In this document: positions 5,467-5,522 of the stretch, in pieces
How positions within the stretch are numbered: position 1 is the stretch's first letter
How the letters are laid out: each line of letters opens with the position of its first letter
Assembly: GCA_964560325.1 (NCBI GenBank)
Contig: CAZLLV010000252.1
Span: 1-5,522 of the forward strand
Length of the DNA: 5,522 bases
From: CAZLLV01 sp964560325
GTDB lineage: Bacteria; Acidobacteriota; Thermoanaerobaculia; Multivoradales; DATKCC01
Direction: 5' to 3'
Made by a program: the position numbers and the translations under genes
The notes under the pieces: model-generated
Seen by the model: only the letters and a program-made list of their open reading frames with translations
What the model was told of the DNA's origin: nothing
The model's database searches: none

Positions 5467-5472
5467 CTCCTT
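5467..5472 (-). promoter_or_regulatory. Ribosome binding site of coxD
   Basis: Read on the minus strand, AAGGAG lies five bases before the GTG at 5461. Its last G is also the first base of the competing GTG at 5467, so this site favours the downstream start. Confidence 0.6.
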
Positions 5473-5474
5473 CC

Positions 5475-5522
5475 TCACAGCAGGTACAGGACCGGAAACA
5501 GGAAGATCCAGACCAGGTCGAC
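5475..5522 (-). CDS. coxC: Cytochrome c oxidase subunit III, C-terminal end (partial)
   Basis: Reading the minus strand from the window edge gives VDLVWIFLFPVLYLL followed by TGA (5475-5477). This is the hallmark C-terminal helix of heme-copper oxidase subunit III, where family members typically end in a WHFVDLVWIFLFxxxYL-type segment. Only the last 15 codons are present; the rest lies beyond the right edge. Its position just before coxD, with a short spacer, confirms the operon direction and predicts that coxA lies further upstream. Confidence 0.9.
   Translation of the reverse strand, partial: VDLVWIFLFPVLYLL

Overview
The window is a GC-rich bacterial chromosomal segment. The coding frames show strong G/C preference at third positions, which also explains the many long antisense shadow frames. 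The most informative part is the right third. There, a minus-strand operon encodes a heme-copper oxidase of the caa3/aa3 class: the tail of subunit III, a short subunit IV, two tiny membrane proteins, and a CuA-bearing subunit II. This resembles cox clusters of Acidobacteriota and other GC-rich, aerobic Gram-negative lineages. That assignment is an inference from gene style and recalled family resemblance, not from a phylogenetic marker.

Layout, left to right. Positions 1-280 hold no convincing gene but contain several strong hairpins, so this may be a structured RNA, a transcript-end region or an interspersed repeat. Archease, a tRNA-ligase (RtcB) activation factor, runs on the minus strand (281-706). 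Adenine deaminase runs divergently on the plus strand (729-2462); the two start codons are only 22 bp apart. A stand-alone FGE-sulfatase (SUMF1-like) domain protein follows on the minus strand (2463-3152, GTG start). Its stop codon directly abuts that of adenine deaminase. A 106-bp divergent spacer with a bulged hairpin separates it from a plus-strand gene (3259-3885). That gene encodes a Lys/Ser/Thr/Ala/Pro-rich histone-H1-like tail, an Ala-rich hydrophobic segment and a C-terminal DUF2188 domain. It ends one base from the stop of coxB.

The minus-strand cox operon reads from the right edge: coxC (only its last 15 codons are present), coxD/subunit IV (5165-5461), a 65-aa two-helix membrane protein (4961-5158), an 86-aa exported CPVCYG membrane protein (4704-4964) and coxB (3887-4687). 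Spacings are short, with one ATGA overlap. These genes should build a terminal oxidase that takes electrons from cytochrome c at the CuA site of CoxB. The two small proteins are plausible accessory or assembly factors, but their functions are unknown. Adenine deaminase (purine salvage), archease (RNA ligation/repair) and the SUMF/DUF2188 pair have no evident functional tie to the oxidase.

The most interesting items are the CPVCYG mini-protein and its 65-aa neighbour inside the oxidase operon, the H1-like/DUF2188 fusion, the archease gene with codon choice unlike its neighbours and near-overlapping divergent starts, and the structured block at the left end. No CRISPR array, tRNA, rRNA, insertion sequence or defence system was recognised.
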